Shown: positions 6,992 to 15,133 of the stretch, piece by piece
Layout: each line of letters starts with the position of its first letter
Numbering within the stretch: the stretch's first letter is position 1
NCBI GenBank assembly: GCA_964636705.1
Contig: CAZWUJ010000002.1
Location: 1-64,000 of the forward strand
DNA: 64,000 bases
Direction: 5' to 3'
DNA from: VXRJ01 sp964636705
GTDB taxonomy: Bacteria > Acidobacteriota > Vicinamibacteria > Vicinamibacterales > UBA8438
Position numbers and translations under genes: made by a program
Notes under the pieces: model-generated
What the model saw: only the letters and a program-made list of their open reading frames with translations
Databases searched by the model: none
Told to the model about the DNA's origin: nothing

Positions 6992-9358
6992 CTACAGGTT
7001 GGCCCCCGTATCCTTCAGAATCCTCCACACCTTCTCCGGCGTGATCGGAATGTCGATGTGCCGCACGCCGAGATGCGCCAGTGCATCGACGACGGCGTTC
7101 GCGATGGCGGGCGGCGCCCCGACGGTGGCCGACTCGCCGACGCCCTTCGCGCCGAGCGGATGGTGCGGCGAGGGCGTGATGGTCTTGTCGGTCTCCCACT
7201 TCGGCGTCTCCACCGCCGTGGGCACCAGGTAGTCCATGAAGCTGCCGCCCGAGATGTTGCCGTTCTCGTCGTAGCTGATCTCTTCGAGCAGGGCCGGCGC
7301 CATGCCCATGGTCAGGCCGCCGTGGATCTGCCCGTCGACGATCATCGGGTTGATGATGTTGCCGCAGTCGTCCACCGCGACGAACCGGCGGATCTTCACT
7401 TCCCCCGTTCCGCGGTCGATGTCGACGACGCAGATGTAGCTGCCGAACGGGAACGTCAGGTTCGGCGGATCGTAGTACGAGACCGCTTCCAGGCCGCCCT
7501 CCATCCCCGGCGGGTGGTTGGTGTAGGCCGCGAACGCGATCTCCTGGATCGTCTTCGACTTCTCCGGCGCGCCCTTGACCGAGAAGACCCCGGGGGCCCA
7601 TTCCAGGTCGTCCTCGCTCACCTCCAGCAGGTAGGCGGCGATCTTCTTCGCCTTGTCGCGGACCTTGCGCGCCGCCATCGCCCCGGCCGCCCCGGCCGTC
7701 GGCGTCGAGCGGCTGGCGTAGGTGCCCAGCCCGTAGGGCGCGGTGTCGGTGTCGCCCTCCTCGACCTCGATGTGCGCGGCGGGAATGCCGAGCTCTTCGG
7801 CGAGTATCTGCGCGTAGGTGGTCTCGTGGCCCTGGCCCTGCGACTTGGTGCCGAAGCGGGCGGTCGCCTTGCCGGTGGGATGGACCCGGATCTCGCACGA
7901 GTCGAACATCTTGATGCCGAGGATGTCGAAGGTCCGGGAGGGCCCGGCGCCGACGATCTCGGTGAAGCTCGAGATGCCGATGCCCATCAGCTCGCCCCGC
8001 CCCCGCTTCTCCGCCTGCTCCTTCCGGAGCTCGGCGTAGCCGATCCGGTCCATCGCCTTCTCGAGCGCGGCGTGGTAGTCGCCGCTGTCGTACTCCCACC
8101 CGAGCACCGACTGGTAGGGGAACGCGTCGGCCGGGATGAAGTTCTTGAGCCGCAGGTCGGCCGGGTCCATGCCGAGCTCGAGGGCCATGATGTCGGCCAG
8201 CCGCTCGATGGTGTGCACCGCCTCGGTCACGCGGAACGAGCAGCGGTAGGCGATGCCGCCCGGCGGCTTGTTCGTGTAGACGCCGTCCACCTCGGCGAAC
8301 GCCTGCTTCAGGTCGTACGCCCCGGTGACGATGGAGAACAGGCCGGCCGGGAACTTCGACGGGTTCGCGGCGGCGTCCGTATAGCCGTGGTCGGCCACCG
8401 TCTTGATCTTGAGCGCCGTGAGGGTGCCGTCCTTCGTGGCCCCGAGCTCGGCCGACAGGTGGTAGTCGCGCGCGAAGGAGTCCGCCTGCAGGTTCTCCAT
8501 CCGGTCCTCGACCCACTTGACGGGCTTGCCCACCACGACGGACGCGGCGATCGCGAGCACGTAGCCCGGATAGACGGGCACCTTGCCGCCGAACCCGCCG
8601 CCGATGTCGGGAGAGATGACCTGGATTTTCTCTTCCGACAGCCCGACATGCCCCGCCACGAGGGCCAGCACGGTGCGGATGGCGTGCGGCGCCTGAGTCG
8701 TCAGGTAGACCCGGAGCTTCCCCATCACGCGATCGAAGTCGGCGACGCAGCCGCAGGTCTCGATGGACGCGACGTGGATGCGCGGGATGTAGATGTCCTG
8801 CTTCACCACGACATCGGCGTCGGCCAGGGCGCCGTCGGTGGCGGACCGGTCCCCCGCTTCCCAGTGGAAGATATGGTTGTCCGTCTTGCCTTCCTTGTCG
8901 GTGCGCAGCACCGGCGCGTCCGGCTCCAGCGCCTTGAACGGATCGACGACGACGGGCAGCGGGTCGTAGTCCACCTCCATCGCTTCGACGCCGTCGGCCG
9001 CCGCGTAGCGGTCCGTCGCGATGACCGCCGCCACTTCCTGCGCCTGGTACATGACCTTGTCGGTCGGCAGCACCATCTGGGTGTCGGACATCAGGGTCGG
9101 CATCCAGTGCAGGTTGTACTGCTTGAGCGTCTCACCGGTGATGACCGCGAGCACGCCGGGGATCTTCAGCGCTTCCTCCGAGTTGATGGAGTTGATGCGG
9201 GCGTGCGCGAACGGGCTCCGGACGATGTCCAGATGGAGCATGCCCGGAAGCTGGATGTCGTCCACGTAGTTGCCCTGGCCGCGGATGAAGCGCGGATCCT
9301 CCTTGCGCTTCATCGAGTGGCCCATCCCGCACACTTCAGGCGACGTCTGGGGTGCCAT
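6992..9358 (-). CDS. coxL: Aerobic CO dehydrogenase, large (molybdopterin) subunit, form I
   Basis: This 788-residue protein of the xanthine oxidase family is the catalytic subunit that oxidises CO to CO2 at a Mo-Cu centre. The form I signature AYRCSFR is at residues 370-376, with the Cu-binding cysteine at 373 (codon at 8240-8242). Form II relatives have AYRGAGR instead. Other expected features are GGGFGGK (about 253-259), TTQAPH with the active-site Gln (about 220-225), GQGHET, and the GxGE motif in AKGVGESATVGAP near the C-terminus. The start is ATG 9358 with GGGAGA upstream. It follows coxS by 9 nt. It is the last cox gene in the transcript, unlike the classical M-S-L-D-E order. Confidence 0.93.
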   Translation of the reverse strand: MAPQTSPEVCGMGHSMKRKEDPRFIRGQGNYVDDIQLPGMLHLDIVRSPFAHARINSINSEEALKIPGVLAVITGETLKQYNLHWMPTLMSDTQMVLPTDKVMYQAQEVAAVIATDRYAAADGVEAMEVDYDPLPVVVDPFKALEPDAPVLRTDKEGKTDNHIFHWEAGDRSATDGALADADVVVKQDIYIPRIHVASIETCGCVADFDRVMGKLRVYLTTQAPHAIRTVLALVAGHVGLSEEKIQVISPDIGGGFGGKVPVYPGYVLAIAASVVVGKPVKWVEDRMENLQADSFARDYHLSAELGATKDGTLTALKIKTVADHGYTDAAANPSKFPAGLFSIVTGAYDLKQAFAEVDGVYTNKPPGGIAYRCSFRVTEAVHTIERLADIMALELGMDPADLRLKNFIPADAFPYQSVLGWEYDSGDYHAALEKAMDRIGYAELRKEQAEKRGRGELMGIGISSFTEIVGAGPSRTFDILGIKMFDSCEIRVHPTGKATARFGTKSQGQGHETTYAQILAEELGIPAAHIEVEEGDTDTAPYGLGTYASRSTPTAGAAGAMAARKVRDKAKKIAAYLLEVSEDDLEWAPGVFSVKGAPEKSKTIQEIAFAAYTNHPPGMEGGLEAVSYYDPPNLTFPFGSYICVVDIDRGTGEVKIRRFVAVDDCGNIINPMIVDGQIHGGLTMGMAPALLEEISYDENGNISGGSFMDYLVPTAVETPKWETDKTITPSPHHPLGAKGVGESATVGAPPAIANAVVDALAHLGVRHIDIPITPEKVWRILKDTGANL

Positions 9359-9367
9359 GATTTCTCC

Positions 9368-9838
9368 CTAGCGCAGCTTCGCAGCCGCGTACTCGATTGA
9401 CTTCACGATGTTCACGTAGCCGGTGCAGCGACACAGGTTCCCCGAGATCGCGTGGCGGATCTCCGCCTCGCTCGGATCGGGGTTCTGCTCGAGCAGGGCG
9501 CGCCCGGTCATCAGCATCCCCGGCGTGCAATAGCCGCACTGGAGGCCGTGCTCCTGCTGGAACCCTTCCTGGAGCGGATGCAACGCGCCGTCCTGCTCCA
9601 GGCCTTCCACCGTCGTCACTTCCCGGCCGTCCGCCTGCACGGCGAGGACGGTGCACGACTTGACGGGTTCGCCGTCGAGCAACACCGTGCACGCGCCGCA
9701 GTGCGTCGTATCGCAGCCGATATGCGTGCCGGTGAGGCGCAGCTCCTCGCGAAGCCAGTGCACGAGGAGCAGACGCGATGCGACCGCGGCTTCCCGCGGC
9801 TCTCCGTTCACCGTGATCCGAACGTTGTGTGTGGCCAT
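9368..9838 (-). CDS. coxS: Aerobic CO dehydrogenase, small [2Fe-2S] subunit
   Basis: The 156-residue iron-sulfur subunit passes electrons from the molybdenum site to the FAD of CoxM. It has the plant-type ferredoxin motif C-D-T-T-H-C-G-A-C with a fourth Cys in VKSC, and the second cluster motif CGYCTPGM with CRCTG, as in all CoxS/XdhC-type small subunits. The length is standard. I placed the start at ATG 9838, 2 nt after the coxM stop, where GGAGGGG in the end of coxM serves as the ribosome binding site; a longer upstream frame has no homologous sequence. Confidence 0.95.
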   Translation of the reverse strand: MATHNVRITVNGEPREAAVASRLLLVHWLREELRLTGTHIGCDTTHCGACTVLLDGEPVKSCTVLAVQADGREVTTVEGLEQDGALHPLQEGFQQEHGLQCGYCTPGMLMTGRALLEQNPDPSEAEIRHAISGNLCRCTGYVNIVKSIEYAAAKLR

Positions 9839-9840
9839 GC

Positions 9841-10713
9841 CTACTGCCCCTCCGCCCGTTGTACCGCGAGGGTGACGGCCCGCCCCGTCAACACCCGCGC
9901 CATGTCGCGCTTGTATTCCACCGATCCGCGCCGGTCGGCGCTCGGTGACGTCGCCTCCGAGGCGAGCCGGGCGGCTTCGGCGACCGCCGCCGCGTCCGGC
10001 TGCCGTCCCACCAGACACTGTTCCGCCGCGGCCGCCTTGATCGGCGTCGGGCCGGCGTTGGTGAGACCGATCCCGGCCCGCACGATCTCGCCCTGGTCGC
10101 CGAGCGTCACCTGCGCCGCCGCGGCGGCGGTGGCGAAGTCGCCGACCTTTCGCTCCAGCTTGACGTAGGCGCCGCCACTGCGGGGCGGCGGGATGGGAAT
10201 CCGGATTTCCGTGAGGATCTCCGCCGGCGCCAGCGCGGTCGCGAAGAGCCCGACGAAGAAATCCGTGATCGGGATGGTGCGCTCGCCCCCCGGGCCTCGC
10301 GCCACGACCTCCGCGCCAAGGGCGAGCATCGTGGCCGGGTGATCGTTCGCGGGATCGCCGTGCGCCAGGTTGCCGCCCACCGTCGCGCGGTTGCGGACCA
10401 GCGGGTCGGCGATGACCACGGCCGTGTCCAGCAGGATCGGGTACTTCTCGCGAACGAGATCCGACCGTTCCAGGTCGGATTCGCGCGTGGCGCCGCCGAT
10501 GCGCAGATAGCCGTCCGACTCCGTGATGCCGGTGAGCCCCGGGATGCGCCCGATGTCCACCAGGTGGCCGGCGTCACCGAGCCGGAGCTTGAGCAGCGGC
10601 AGGAGGCTTTGGCCCCCGGACAGCACCTTCGCCTCGTCGCCGAGGCGTTCGAGCAGCGCCACCGCCTCGTCCAACGTGCCGGGTGCGTGGTAGTCGAATG
10701 CCGACGGAATCAT
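9841..10713 (-). CDS. coxM: Aerobic CO dehydrogenase, medium FAD-binding subunit
   Basis: The 290-residue flavoprotein subunit takes electrons from the iron-sulfur subunit and delivers them to the quinone pool or an electron carrier. The two FAD motifs are present as SGGQSLLPLLK (about 32-42, AGGHSLLP in the reference enzyme) and TVGGNLAHGDPANDHPA, the latter resembling form I CoxM. The C-terminal CO dehydrogenase flavoprotein domain follows. It starts at ATG 10713 with GGAGTAG upstream, 12 nt after coxG. Confidence 0.94.
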   Translation of the reverse strand: MIPSAFDYHAPGTLDEAVALLERLGDEAKVLSGGQSLLPLLKLRLGDAGHLVDIGRIPGLTGITESDGYLRIGGATRESDLERSDLVREKYPILLDTAVVIADPLVRNRATVGGNLAHGDPANDHPATMLALGAEVVARGPGGERTIPITDFFVGLFATALAPAEILTEIRIPIPPPRSGGAYVKLERKVGDFATAAAAAQVTLGDQGEIVRAGIGLTNAGPTPIKAAAAEQCLVGRQPDAAAVAEAARLASEATSPSADRRGSVEYKRDMARVLTGRAVTLAVQRAEGQ

Positions 10714-10725
10714 AGAGCTACTCCT

Positions 10726-11457
10726 TTAATTCACAAGCAGCCACAGAATGGCGGCCACGATGGCGACGGCCAGCCAGAGGCCCGGGCGGCGCACTGCCCT
10801 GCCCAGCGCCCGCCGCCCGACCGTCGCGCCGAGGGAAACCGCGTCGATTGCATCGCTCTCGGAGGCGCCGCCGCCGGGAGTGCCGGCGTCGGAGGCCTGC
10901 GGTTCCGAGGTATCCGCGGTCGGCGTCGCGCCCGCGGAATCCGCGGCCGAGGGCGGCGCAACGGAGTTGTCACCGACCGCACTATCCGCGCCCGCGCCGG
11001 GCGGCGACTCCAGCGCCGCCCGCATCGCGTCGGTGAACTGGCGGAACATCTGGTCGCTGAGGTCCTGGATCATGCCCCGGCCGAACTGCGCCAGGATGCC
11101 AGTCACGTTGACGGTCGATGTCACGGTCACTTCGGTCTCGGAGGGGCCGCGCGCGGCGACCCGGCTCGTCATCCGCATGTCGGCCCCGCCCTTGCCGCGC
11201 ATGTCCTGCCCGGCCGCGGCGATCTCCGCCACGCCTTCCGCCTCGTCAAGCCGCTCGAAGCGCACCTTGCCCTTGTAGCGGGCCGAGACCGGCCCCACCT
11301 TGATCGTGATCGTCCCGGTGTGGGTCCGCTCGTCGACCTGATCGGTGATCGCGGCGCCGGGCAGACAGCCCGCCACGCTGGACGGGTCGGTGAGAAACGC
11401 CCACACATCCGGCCGCGCGGCGTTGATGACGAACTGCTTCTCGATGGGAATGCCCAT
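10726..11457 (-). CDS. coxG: CoxG-like SRPBCC protein with C-terminal membrane anchor
   Basis: The 243-residue protein has a CoxG/SRPBCC domain at about 1-150 (EKQFVINAARPDVWAFL, then CLPGA, the conserved GxLPG-like motif), an Ala/Ser/Gly-rich linker at about 150-220, and a single C-terminal hydrophobic helix (LWLAVAIVAAILWLLVN, about 226-242). CoxG proteins are reported to recruit CO dehydrogenase to the cytoplasmic membrane and bind quinone, which fits this layout. The gene starts 3 nt after the coxE stop. Confidence 0.88.
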   Translation of the reverse strand: MGIPIEKQFVINAARPDVWAFLTDPSSVAGCLPGAAITDQVDERTHTGTITIKVGPVSARYKGKVRFERLDEAEGVAEIAAAGQDMRGKGGADMRMTSRVAARGPSETEVTVTSTVNVTGILAQFGRGMIQDLSDQMFRQFTDAMRAALESPPGAGADSAVGDNSVAPPSAADSAGATPTADTSEPQASDAGTPGGGASESDAIDAVSLGATVGRRALGRAVRRPGLWLAVAIVAAILWLLVN

Positions 11458-11460
11458 GGG

Positions 11461-12627
11461 TCAGGCCCTGGCGGCCAGCAGCGGCAGCAGCCGTTCGAGC
11501 GACTCCAGGTTGTGGGCGGGGACGAAATGCTCGACGAACGGGAGGGCGGCCCGCATCCCGCGCGCTTCCGGCCGGTAGCGGGGATCGCCGAGCAGCGGGT
11601 TCAGCCAGACGACCTTGAGCGCCCGGTTCCGGATGGCGCGCATCGCGCCCGTCAGCATCGACGGGCTGTCCGTGTCGAGCCCGTCACTGAGCACCACGAC
11701 GATGGTCTTTGCGCTCACCACCTTCTCCAGGTACCGCCTGACGAACTCGTCCAGACTCGCGCCAATCCGGGTCCCGCCGGACCAGTCGGGCACGCGCGCG
11801 GCCAGCCGATCCAGCGTGGGACCAATACTCTGCGGTTTCAACCACGGCGTCAACCGCGTCAGCGACGTGTTGAACGCGAAGACTTCACAGCGTCTCACCA
11901 CGCGTTTGAGGGAGAGCGCGAAGGTGAGGAGGAAACGCGCGTGCGGGTCCATCGATCCGCTGGTGTCGCACAGCAGCACCACGTCCGGCCGTTCCACGGC
12001 GCGGTCCCACCGCGCCAGCGCGACGAACTCGCCGCCGGCGCCGACGGCCCGGCGGAAGCTGCGCCGCAGATCCACCCGGCCCCGCCCGCTGACCGGAACC
12101 AGGCGTCGGCTCGGCCGGCACTTCATCCGGCGCGCCGCCCGCGCGAGCAGCCGCTCCATGGCGGGCATGTCGTCCGCCCGCCACTCGTCGAACGGCCTGC
12201 GGCGCAGGAGCACGTCGGCGGAGTAGCCCGGCGCATCACCGCCCCTCGCATCGCGTGTCCGTGCGCCGGCAGGCGCCGCGATCACCTCGTCCCAGCGCCA
12301 GGGGAGCGGCAGACGGCTGCGTCCGGAGCGCCGCCGCGATGGCGGCGCCGGCGGCTCGGTCATCGATTCGGCGAGCCGCTCCGGTTTCGCCGGCGCGGGC
12401 TCGGCCAACCAGAAGCGCTTGAACAGGTCGTCGAACGTCTCCCAGTCGGCCCGCCGGACCTTCAACGCGGTGCGCAACGCATACCTGACCTCGTCCGGGT
12501 CATCGGGATCCACCAGCGGGAACGCTGCCGCCGCGTCGATTTCGTCCCTCAGGCTCACGTCGACGCCCCGCTCCCGGAGCCGGCACGCCAGCAGGGCCAG
12601 CCGTTCCACGGCGTCGGGGTCAGGCAT
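11461..12627 (-). CDS. coxE: CoxE, von Willebrand factor A domain protein for CO dehydrogenase maturation
   Basis: The 388-residue protein has the CoxE-type VWA domain in its C-terminal half with the MIDAS motif CDTSGSMDPH and VVLSDGLDTD. The N-terminal part is helical and charged. Together with the AAA+ ATPase CoxD it is needed to insert the sulfurated Cu into the Mo-Cu site. I chose ATG 12627, which overlaps the coxD stop (ATGCCTGA); the frame stays open to a TTG at 12657 but the added residues look random. Confidence 0.9.
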   Translation of the reverse strand: MPDPDAVERLALLACRLRERGVDVSLRDEIDAAAAFPLVDPDDPDEVRYALRTALKVRRADWETFDDLFKRFWLAEPAPAKPERLAESMTEPPAPPSRRRSGRSRLPLPWRWDEVIAAPAGARTRDARGGDAPGYSADVLLRRRPFDEWRADDMPAMERLLARAARRMKCRPSRRLVPVSGRGRVDLRRSFRRAVGAGGEFVALARWDRAVERPDVVLLCDTSGSMDPHARFLLTFALSLKRVVRRCEVFAFNTSLTRLTPWLKPQSIGPTLDRLAARVPDWSGGTRIGASLDEFVRRYLEKVVSAKTIVVVLSDGLDTDSPSMLTGAMRAIRNRALKVVWLNPLLGDPRYRPEARGMRAALPFVEHFVPAHNLESLERLLPLLAARA

Positions 12628-13519
12628 CGGCGCCGCTCGTCGACCGTGCCGCGGCAAGCAGCGCCTCGACGTCGTTCGCGGTCAGGTCCCGCAGGTCCTG
12701 CTGATCCTTCAGAACGCAACCGAGCGTCTCTTCCACCGTTCCGGGGTCGAGGCGTTCGAGCTGAAGGGCCATCAACGCGCGGGTCCAGTCCAGCGTCTCG
12801 GCGACCCCCGGCGCCTTCTGCAGAGGCCGCGCACGCAGCGCTTGCATGACCGCTGCCACCTCGCGGGCCAGCCCGTCCATCACCTCCGGCGCCCGGGCGC
12901 GGATGATGCGTACTTCCTTCTCCAGCGACGGATGCTCGACATAGAGGTAGAAGCACCGGCGGCGCAGCGCGTCGCCGATCTCGCGCGTGCGGTTCGATGT
13001 CAGTACGGCGTAGGGTTCGTGCGTGGCGGTGATCGGGCCGAGCTCGGGGATCGTCACCTGGAAGTCGGAGAGGATCTCGAGCAGGAAGGCCTCGAAGCCG
13101 TCGTCGGCCCGATCGATCTCGTCGATCAGCAGGACCGGCGGGCCGTCGGGTCGGGTGATGGCGCGGAGCAGCGGGCGTTCGAGCAGGCAGTCGCGGCTGA
13201 AGATCATCTGTTCGGTCTGCGCCGGTTCCCTGCCCTCGGTTCCCGCGATCCGCAGGCGCAGGATCTGCCGCTGGTAGTTCCACTCGTACAGCGCCGTGTT
13301 GACGTCGATGCCCTCGTAGCACTGCAGCCGGATCAGTTCGGTGTCCAGAATCCGGGCCAGCACCTTGGCGATCTCGGTCTTGCCCACGCCCGCGTCCCCC
13401 TCGATGAGGAGCGGCTTGCGCATCGCACGGGCGAGATAGACGGCAGTGGCGATGGCCGGCTCGGCGATGTAGCCCTCGCGCTCCATCGCCGCCTGCATCG
13501 CCCGCACTTCCGGCCGCAC
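12620..13519 (-). CDS. coxD: CoxD, MoxR-type AAA+ ATPase for CO dehydrogenase maturation
   Basis: The 299-residue ATPase has Walker A GDAGVGKTE, Walker B VLLIDEIDRADDGFEAFLLE, sensor TSNRTREIGDALRRR and the family-typical CYEGIDVNTALYEWNYQ segment characteristic of CoxD. It works with CoxE as a chaperone in active-site assembly. The start is a GTG at 13519, one base after the coxF stop and 8 nt behind AGGAG; the open frame further upstream overlaps coxF and has no sensible sequence. It overlaps coxE by 8 nt. Confidence 0.92.
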   Translation of the reverse strand: MRPEVRAMQAAMEREGYIAEPAIATAVYLARAMRKPLLIEGDAGVGKTEIAKVLARILDTELIRLQCYEGIDVNTALYEWNYQRQILRLRIAGTEGREPAQTEQMIFSRDCLLERPLLRAITRPDGPPVLLIDEIDRADDGFEAFLLEILSDFQVTIPELGPITATHEPYAVLTSNRTREIGDALRRRCFYLYVEHPSLEKEVRIIRARAPEVMDGLAREVAAVMQALRARPLQKAPGVAETLDWTRALMALQLERLDPGTVEETLGCVLKDQQDLRDLTANDVEALLAAARSTSGADA

Positions 13520-13520
13520 G

Positions 13521-14510
13521 CTAGGCTCCTGCCTCCCCCGCGGCGTCGGCGTACTTGTGCGGCTCGGCCAGGAACTGCTCGCGGCAGTGCGCGCAGCAGA
13601 AGTAGTAGGTCCTGCCCGCGAACTCGGCCCGGTGAGCGGCTGCCGCCGTGGCAACGGTCATGCCGCAGATCGGGTCGCGCGCGGCGCCGGCGGCGGCCGC
13701 AGGGGCGGGCTCACGCTGGCTGCTTCCGCCGCGCCCGGTGATCTCGGCGAGGATGCTCAAGGCAATCTCCTCGGGCGTCACCGCCCCGAGGTCGAGGCCG
13801 GCAGGAACCGAGATTCCGTCGAGTTCGTCCGGGCCGGCGCCGCGCGCCGCGAGCGTTTCGCGCATCTGCCGGAACCGCTTGCGGCTGGCGACCACGCCGA
13901 CGTAGGCCGGCTTCAACCGGATGGCGGCCCCGATCGCTTCCTCGTCGCGCTGGCCGAGGGTCGCGACGACGGTGAAGCAGCGGGCCGCGTCCCGTTCGGA
14001 ACCGGGCGGCTCGATGGACTCGTCGCTGGTCACCAGTCGACTCGCGTCCGGAAACAGCGTCTCGCTCGCTTCCGGGTCCACCGCTTCCACCCGGTAGCCG
14101 AGAACGGCCCCCAGGCGCGCGAGAGCCAGCGCCGTCGGCGAAACCCCGAAGACCAACAGCCGGCGTGCCGGCAGCATCGGCTCGATGTAGATCTCCACAC
14201 TTCCCCCGCTGTGGCAGGCCATGGGAAACACCGTCAGTCCGGGCCGGGTGTGCCCTGCCGACTCGGGATCGCGGACGATTCCAATCAGCCGGGGCGCAGC
14301 GTCCGCGAGGGCCGCGAGCGCTTCGCGGATGACGGTCGGCCGCGTGCAGCTTCCCCCCAGCCAGCCGTGGAATTCGCCGTCCGGGGTCACGATGGCCGCG
14401 TCGCCGACCTGGGCCGAGCTCGGGGCCTCGCGGCGGACCACGGTGGCCAGCGCGAACGCCTCGCTGCGACCGGCGAGTTCGGAGGCAAGCTGCAGGATGT
14501 CGGCCCGCAT
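13521..14510 (-). CDS. coxF: CoxF, XdhC-family protein with C-terminal YHS metal-binding domain
   Basis: The 329-residue protein has an N-terminal XdhC/CoxI domain (GWLGGSCTRPTVIREA), a Rossmann C-terminal XdhC domain (RRLLVFGVSPTALALARLG, about 150), and an additional YHS domain at about 283-325 (DPICGMTV with YYFCCAHC). XdhC proteins bind Mo-cofactor, sulfurate it and hand it to the large subunit; YHS domains bind metals such as copper. A YHS domain on a CoxF protein is therefore suggestive of a role in delivering Cu to the Mo-Cu site, which is my inference. ATG 14510 is 5 nt after the mocA stop. Confidence 0.88.
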   Translation of the reverse strand: MRADILQLASELAGRSEAFALATVVRREAPSSAQVGDAAIVTPDGEFHGWLGGSCTRPTVIREALAALADAAPRLIGIVRDPESAGHTRPGLTVFPMACHSGGSVEIYIEPMLPARRLLVFGVSPTALALARLGAVLGYRVEAVDPEASETLFPDASRLVTSDESIEPPGSERDAARCFTVVATLGQRDEEAIGAAIRLKPAYVGVVASRKRFRQMRETLAARGAGPDELDGISVPAGLDLGAVTPEEIALSILAEITGRGGSSQREPAPAAAAGAARDPICGMTVATAAAAHRAEFAGRTYYFCCAHCREQFLAEPHKYADAAGEAGA

Positions 14511-14515
14511 GGATG

Positions 14516-15133
14516 TCACCCCGCGACGGTTCCCAGTGCGCCCCGTATCCGTTCGTAGTCCTCGGGAACGTCGATGTCCTGGAGCCGCGCCTCCGGCCAC
14601 GAGACCGCGACCGCCTCATGGCGGTGCCGCCGCACGACCTGGCGCCCGCACCCCTCCCCCGTCATTTGCCGGAGCTCCGGAAACAACGCGCGGTCGTACA
14701 GCATCGGCGGAGCGTTGACGTCTCCGTAGGCGGAGATGACGAGTGGAGCCGTGCTCTCGCGATAGCGCCCGACCAGCTCGCCAAGCATGTGGCTCGTGAC
14801 GAACGGCATGTCCGCCAGCATCACCACCGCCGCCCGCGCCGTTTCGGGAACGTGGGAGATTCCCGTGCGCAGCGACCGGTTGATCCCCAGCGCGTAGTCG
14901 GCATTCTCGACCGCCGTGCACGGCAGTCCCGACAACTCCGCGCGGGCGCGATCCGCCTCGTGGCCCACGACGACGACGACGGGATCGAGACCGGCGCCGA
15001 GCGCGCGGCGCACGACCCGTCTCAGCAGTGTCTCGCCGTCGAGCGTGAAGAACAGCTTGTTCTGTCCCATGCGGATCGAGCTGCCGGCGGCGAGCACGAT
15101 GCCGGCCACTGCCCCACTGCGTTCAGACGGCAT
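14516..15133 (-). CDS. mocA: Molybdenum cofactor cytidylyltransferase (MocA/MobA-like)
   Basis: The 205-residue NTP transferase has the MobA-like start AGIVLAAGSSIRMGQNK (GxxLAAGxSxRMGxxK, nucleotide binding), and VVMLADMPFVT with the metal-binding Asp. MocA attaches CMP to Mo-molybdopterin to make the MCD cofactor used by CO dehydrogenase and xanthine dehydrogenase. It lies between two XdhC-family genes, overlapping the upstream one by 11 nt, so it clearly belongs to the cox cluster. A MobA (guanylyl) activity is the alternative but the context favours MocA. Confidence 0.88.
   Translation of the reverse strand: MPSERSGAVAGIVLAAGSSIRMGQNKLFFTLDGETLLRRVVRRALGAGLDPVVVVVGHEADRARAELSGLPCTAVENADYALGINRSLRTGISHVPETARAAVVMLADMPFVTSHMLGELVGRYRESTAPLVISAYGDVNAPPMLYDRALFPELRQMTGEGCGRQVVRRHRHEAVAVSWPEARLQDIDVPEDYERIRGALGTVAG

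Noticed and set aside
6936..8516. Extension of the frame of the secreted protein gene into coxL
   Set aside because: The upstream part has random Arg/Gly-rich sequence in another frame of coxL; the true start with a strong ribosome binding site and signal peptide is at 6935.
6842..9400. 852-codon plus-strand open frame over coxL
   Set aside because: Antisense shadow of coxL, which has the correct catalytic motifs on the minus strand.
10339..12849. 836-codon plus-strand open frame over coxM, coxG and coxE
   Set aside because: Antisense to three genes with recognised domains; no signature of its own.
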